From Candidatus Moraniibacteriota bacterium (GTDB lineage Bacteria > Patescibacteriota > Minisyncoccia > Moranbacterales > UBA9337), in contig JAGYNK010000031.1 of the NCBI GenBank assembly GCA_018400055.1, positions 1-14,838 of the forward strand: DNA of 14,838 bases, in the 5' to 3' direction. The notes under the pieces were generated by a model. It was not told the DNA's origin. It saw nothing but the letters and a program-made list of their open reading frames with translations, and did no database searches. The position numbers and the translations under genes were made by a program. This document shows, piece after piece, positions 11,723-14,838 of the stretch; the stretch's first letter is position 1; every line of letters begins with the position of its first letter.

Positions 11723-12433
11723 ATGGAAAATAAGTTTGAAAAAATTCCGATGGAGAAATGTGGAGATTTCAGCGAAAAGTCCGAGAAAAAAAGAGGAGAG
11801 ACAATCCAGGAAGGTATTATGGATGAAATTCAGAATTATATAGATTTTCTGAATGAAGTTGAATCCAGAAAGGAATTAATGTTGGAATGGGGGTTTGACT
11901 TTAAGAAGGCGGAAAAAATCGTGGAAAATAACTTGATTGACCTTATGGAGCGCATTAAAGATTTAGCGGCTGACGGAAAATTTAAACTGGTAATTCGTAG
12001 CAGCATAGCAGATATCATCGGCAATTCCGTAGTAATGGATATGGGTTTGGTTAAAAAGCGAATTCTAGAAGAGGGGATAAAAGAGGATAAGTGTAAGGAA
12101 TGTTTAAACAGATTAAGAAAGTCTCTGGATGCTATTTTGTATTACACGAAGTCTGTCTGCGATGATGATGAAAAATTGGAAATGGAATTGGCCGAAGAAA
12201 ACGGATATATAGAAAAGTTCAAAGACTACTTTTTCGAAGGGAAAGTTTCAGAAAAAGACAAGATGATTTCGAAAAGAATGCTTCCGAAAGGAATTAAAAA
12301 AATCGCCTATTTTAGATTTTTTAATGAGTGGGAAAAGGGAAATATAAAACAGGACAGTTTAGAAGAAGAACTTGAAAAGCTGGACGACAGTCTTATAAAT
12401 AAAGAAAAAGTCAGAAGTGATTTTAAAAAATAA
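11723..12433 (+). CDS. Charged helical protein of unknown function
   Basis: I do not recognise this 236-aa protein. It is rich in Glu, Lys and Asp and mostly helical by composition, with no signal peptide or membrane segment. Residues ~30-75 look like a coiled or helical pair, and residues ~120-145 contain CKECLNRLRKSLDAILYYTKSVC, with three cysteines. The start is seven nt after the ATPase stop, so it is translated from the same message and may work with the ATPase and membrane protein. No Shine-Dalgarno is visible; in-frame ATGs at 11750 and 11819 are alternatives. The 104 nt after it carry only the small terminator at 12513. Confidence 0.75.
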   Translation: MENKFEKIPMEKCGDFSEKSEKKRGETIQEGIMDEIQNYIDFLNEVESRKELMLEWGFDFKKAEKIVENNLIDLMERIKDLAADGKFKLVIRSSIADIIGNSVVMDMGLVKKRILEEGIKEDKCKECLNRLRKSLDAILYYTKSVCDDDEKLEMELAEENGYIEKFKDYFFEGKVSEKDKMISKRMLPKGIKKIAYFRFFNEWEKGNIKQDSLEEELEKLDDSLINKEKVRSDFKK

Positions 12434-12512
12434 GCGGCGATTTGTCGTTCGGCTGGATAAGTCGATCAATTTTTAAAGACATTCCGTTTCAGTTTCAGAC
12501 CAGAGAAGGCTG

Positions 12513-12533
12513 AGCGCTTGTTGGCGCTTTTTT
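12513..12533 (+). terminator. Short intrinsic terminator
   Basis: AGCGC (12513-12517) pairs with GCGCT (12524-12528) around TTGTTG, with an extra G-U pair possible outside, and is followed by TTTTT (12529-12533). The stem is short but GC-rich and well placed between the ATPase unit and ispH. Confidence 0.55.
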
Positions 12534-12537
12534 AAAT

Positions 12538-12566
12538 TTGTATTTTGTCGCGAATAGAGGTAAAAT
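12538..12566 (+). promoter_or_regulatory. Candidate ispH promoter giving a leaderless message
   Basis: TTGTAT (12538-12543, 3/6) and TAAAAT (12561-12566, 5/6) have a 17-nt spacer. Transcription would begin about seven nt after the -10, at 12573-12574, that is on the ispH ATG. The promoter lies directly after the terminator, which fits a new transcription unit. The weak -35 keeps confidence moderate. Confidence 0.4.
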
Positions 12567-12573
12567 TAAAAAT

Positions 12574-13449
12574 ATGATGGAAGTAACACTAAGTCAGCAT
12601 GCCGGTTTTTGCGGAGGTGTAAAACGGGCATATGATATGATTTTAAAGGCAGTTTCAAACCCTAAAGTTAAAAAACCCATATTTGTTCTGGGAGATTTGG
12701 TGCATAATAAAGACGTGGTTGAAAGTATAAGCAAATTAGGCGTTAAGAAAATGGAAATTCCTGAAAAAATAGAGGATATTTTCAATAATTTCAGAAGCAA
12801 GAAAGGAACCTTGGCGATTACCGCTCATGGAATGGGTCCGAAAATTTATGAGCTGGCCCGAAGAGAGGGAGTGGACATTATTGACACCACTTGTCCCAAA
12901 GTGAAAAAGGTCCATGATTTGGCGAAGGAATATTCCAAGAATTCTTGCCGGTTAATTTTAATTGGAGATCGGGGGCATAAAGAGGTAGAGGGTATTTGTG
13001 AATGGTCAGGTGGGAAAGCGACAGTGGTGAGTAATATAAATGATTTGGAAAAAATAAATCCGGTTTCTTCTCAAAAGGTGGTGATTATATCTCAAACCAC
13101 GCAAAATAAGGAAGATGTAAATGAGATATTTAAATTGGCTAAAGAAAAATACAAGGAAGTGGAAGTGTTTGACACTGTGTGTTTAGCAACTCAAAACCGA
13201 CAGAAGGAGACGAGAGAATTGGCCAAAAAGAATGATGCGGTTATTATTATAGGTTCTCCGACCAGCGCCAATTCCAAAAGGCTTTGGGAAATCTGCCGAA
13301 GCCTGAATCCCCGTTCTCATTTTGTTGAAAGAAAAGGAGATATAAAAGAAGAATGGTTTAAAAATTGTCGGAAAGTGGGAGTGACGGCGGGAGCGTCGTC
13401 TCCGAATTGGATAATAGATGAAGCAGTCGCATATTTGAAATCCTTATAA
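12574..13449 (+). CDS. ispH: 4-hydroxy-3-methylbut-2-enyl diphosphate reductase
   Basis: IspH is the last enzyme of the MEP isoprenoid pathway, reducing HMBPP to IPP and DMAPP with an iron-sulphur cluster. It is 291 aa with this start. The three cluster cysteines are C13 (GFCGGVKRA), C107 (DTTCPKV) and C203 (DTVCLAT). H44 and H85 (TAHG), the H135/E137 pair (GHKEVEG), SQTT (173-176) and GSPTSANSKRL (227-237) complete the active site, and GVTAGASSPNWIIDE (269-283) is the C-terminal signature. A longer frame from TTG 12538 exists, but the family begins just before MMEVTL, so ATG 12574 is chosen. Its product DMAPP is the substrate of MiaA. aspS follows 47 nt downstream, probably in the same message. 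Confidence 0.96.
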   Translation: MMEVTLSQHAGFCGGVKRAYDMILKAVSNPKVKKPIFVLGDLVHNKDVVESISKLGVKKMEIPEKIEDIFNNFRSKKGTLAITAHGMGPKIYELARREGVDIIDTTCPKVKKVHDLAKEYSKNSCRLILIGDRGHKEVEGICEWSGGKATVVSNINDLEKINPVSSQKVVIISQTTQNKEDVNEIFKLAKEKYKEVEVFDTVCLATQNRQKETRELAKKNDAVIIIGSPTSANSKRLWEICRSLNPRSHFVERKGDIKEEWFKNCRKVGVTAGASSPNWIIDEAVAYLKSL

Positions 13450-13496
13450 AATAAAAAAATTTTTAGAGAATAGGCAATTTAATTTAGCAAAAAAAT

Positions 13497-14816
13497 ATGA
13501 AACGAATATTAATTTCTAAAACCAGAAAACTTATTGGGGAAAAAGTAAAGTTGGCAGGCTGGGTCAGTGCTCGTCGGGACCACGGGAAGCTTATTTTTAT
13601 TGACCTGAGGGATCGCAGCGGGATTATTCAAACCGTAGTTATTCCGGACAAAGAAGAAGCCTACGAAGCGGCTAAAAAAATACGCCATGAATATGCGATT
13701 GAAATGGAAGGTTCCGTGAAAGAGCGTCCTTCAGGTGCCGCTAATCAGGAACTCACTGTGGGAAACGTGGAATTGGAAGTGGAAAAAATAAAAATCCTTT
13801 CCAAAATTGAAGAAGACTTGCCGGTTGACATATCGGAAAAAGAAATGAAGCTTAACTTGGAAACTCTTTTAAACTACCGCTCGCTTACCTTGCGCAACGA
13901 AAGAATAAATTTAATTTTTAAGGTTTATTCCGAGTTATTGAGATTATACGGAGAATTTATGAGGAAGGAAGGTTTTTTGGAAATTAAGACGCCTAAGATT
14001 TTAAGCTCGGCGACGGAAGGAGGAGCTAATTTTTTTAAAATAAAATATTTTGACCGCGACGCTTATTTAGCCCAAAGTCCGCAATTTTACAAGCAGGCCG
14101 GAGTGGGAATTTTCGAAAGAGTTTTTGAAGTGGGAACCGTTTTTCGGGCCGAGCCTCATTTTACTACGCGGCATGTCAATGAGTATGTGAGCTTGGACGC
14201 GGAGATGGGTTTTATTGACAGCTTTGAAGACATAATGAATCAGTTGGAAAAAACCGTGTCTTTTATGTTTGGTTCAATAAAAGAAAATTGCGCAAAAGAA
14301 TTGGAAAATTACGGCGCTGAAATTTCCGGTTTTAAAACCATACCCAGGATAAAGCTTACGGAAGCATTGTCCGTTTTAGAAAATAAATTCGGTAAGAAAA
14401 CAGAAAAAATAGATATTGACCCGGAAGGAGAAAGGATGATTTGCGAATGGGCCAAGAAAGAATATAATTCCGATTTAATTTTCCTAACCCATTATCCTTC
14501 CAATATTCGCCCTTTTTACACTATGCCCAGCGCCGATCCGCAATACACGGAGAGTTTTGACTTGTTGTTCAGGGGGGTGGAAATTGCGACCGGAGGGCAA
14601 AGAATTCATGATTTAAGCCAACTTAAGGAAAATATGAAGAAGCATAAATTTAATCCCGAAGATTTTAAAAGCTATCTGGATATTTTTCGCTATGGTATGC
14701 CGCCGCACGGAGGTTGGGGGTTGGGAAGCGAGAGAATGCTTCAAAAGATATTGGGGCTTAAAAGTATTAAAGAGGCAGTGCTTTTTCCGCGAGATGTAAA
14801 AAGATTGGCGCCGTAG
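13497..14816 (+). CDS. aspS: Aspartyl-tRNA synthetase, short archaeal-like type
   Basis: Charges tRNA with aspartate. It is 439 aa, the length of archaeal AspRS; classical bacterial AspRS is near 590 aa with a GAD insertion, absent here. Residues 1-105 form the OB-fold anticodon domain. The class II core has SATEGGANFF (171-180), LAQSPQFYKQ (191-200), motif 2 FRAE...TTRH (216-226), and motif 3 in GMPPHGGWGLGSERML (400-415), ending FPRDVKRLAP. In the OB fold the residue after GWV is Ser24; discriminating archaeal enzymes have Trp there and a Lys in a later loop, neither seen here. This suggests a non-discriminating enzyme that also charges tRNA(Asn), fitting the gatB in this window. An AsnRS elsewhere would argue against that. 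The ATG has no clear Shine-Dalgarno. Confidence 0.95.
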   Translation: MKRILISKTRKLIGEKVKLAGWVSARRDHGKLIFIDLRDRSGIIQTVVIPDKEEAYEAAKKIRHEYAIEMEGSVKERPSGAANQELTVGNVELEVEKIKILSKIEEDLPVDISEKEMKLNLETLLNYRSLTLRNERINLIFKVYSELLRLYGEFMRKEGFLEIKTPKILSSATEGGANFFKIKYFDRDAYLAQSPQFYKQAGVGIFERVFEVGTVFRAEPHFTTRHVNEYVSLDAEMGFIDSFEDIMNQLEKTVSFMFGSIKENCAKELENYGAEISGFKTIPRIKLTEALSVLENKFGKKTEKIDIDPEGERMICEWAKKEYNSDLIFLTHYPSNIRPFYTMPSADPQYTESFDLLFRGVEIATGGQRIHDLSQLKENMKKHKFNPEDFKSYLDIFRYGMPPHGGWGLGSERMLQKILGLKSIKEAVLFPRDVKRLAP

Positions 14817-14820
14817 TTAA

Positions 14821-14834
14821 CTCACGACTCACGA
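14821..14834. repeat. Short tandem repeat CTCACGA x2
   Basis: Two exact 7-bp units follow the aspS stop, continuing as CTTA to the window edge. It shares the 7-bp period of the array at 5761-5791 and is probably the start of a longer intergenic tandem repeat that continues outside the window. Confidence 0.5.
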
Positions 14835-14838
14835 CTTA

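Noticed and set aside
12434..12540. Possible tRNA, riboswitch or T-box leader before ispH
   Set aside because: Only a short terminator hairpin is visible; no tRNA T-arm motif, T-box sequence or known aptamer consensus was found.

Overview
The window looks like chromosomal core sequence from an AT-rich, streamlined bacterium of the Candidate Phyla Radiation (Patescibacteria), most likely the Parcubacteria side. This placement is inferred from family resemblance, not a database search. The supporting gene types are a double-length ThyX, a divergent thymidylate kinase, a short archaeal-like AspRS, a sigma-region-4/HARE-HTH protein, and a membrane protein plus VirB4/TraD-like ATPase pair. TGA is used as a stop by at least three genes (ends at 4212, 8491, 11715), so the Gracilibacteria/Absconditabacteria recoding does not apply. 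No rRNA, tRNA, CRISPR, transposase or phage gene was seen.

Layout. (1) 1-2650, plus strand: a dTTP supply cluster of thyX, tmk and dut. A 36-bp perfect palindrome sits at the dut promoter/start. (2) 2671-4212: gatB of the GatCAB amidotransferase. (3) 4204-4703: a consensus promoter inside the 3' end of gatB, a 16-codon ORF ending directly at an intrinsic terminator, then a small cysteine-containing protein with the strongest Shine-Dalgarno sequence in the window and its own terminator. (4) 4704-4972: a MITE-like inverted-repeat element between convergent genes. (5) 4973-7246, minus strand: one ORF joining MiaB to MiaA. MiaB lacks its C-terminal TRAM domain, the joint is made of translated intergenic-type repeats, and three further repeat or palindrome insertions sit in frame elsewhere in the ORF. 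(6) 7247-7438: divergent intergenic region with a good promoter. (7) 7439-8491: sigma-region-4/HARE-HTH regulator. (8) 8627-12433: a membrane-anchored protein, a DNA-translocase-like ATPase with a zinc ribbon, and a charged protein of unknown function. (9) 12574-14816: ispH and aspS.

How the genes connect. dut makes dUMP, ThyX methylates it to dTMP and Tmk phosphorylates that to dTDP. IspH supplies DMAPP, the substrate MiaA uses on tRNA A37, and MiaB then adds a methylthio group. The archaeal-like AspRS, if non-discriminating as predicted, would make Asp-tRNA(Asn) for GatCAB to convert to Asn-tRNA(Asn). The three genes at 8627-12433 look like one unit for pumping or handling DNA at the membrane.

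The most unusual parts are the repeat-laden miaB-miaA ORF, the promoter/mini-ORF/terminator cassette at 4204-4320, the 36-bp palindrome at dut, and the tandem ThyX whose two halves have lost opposite parts of the family signature.
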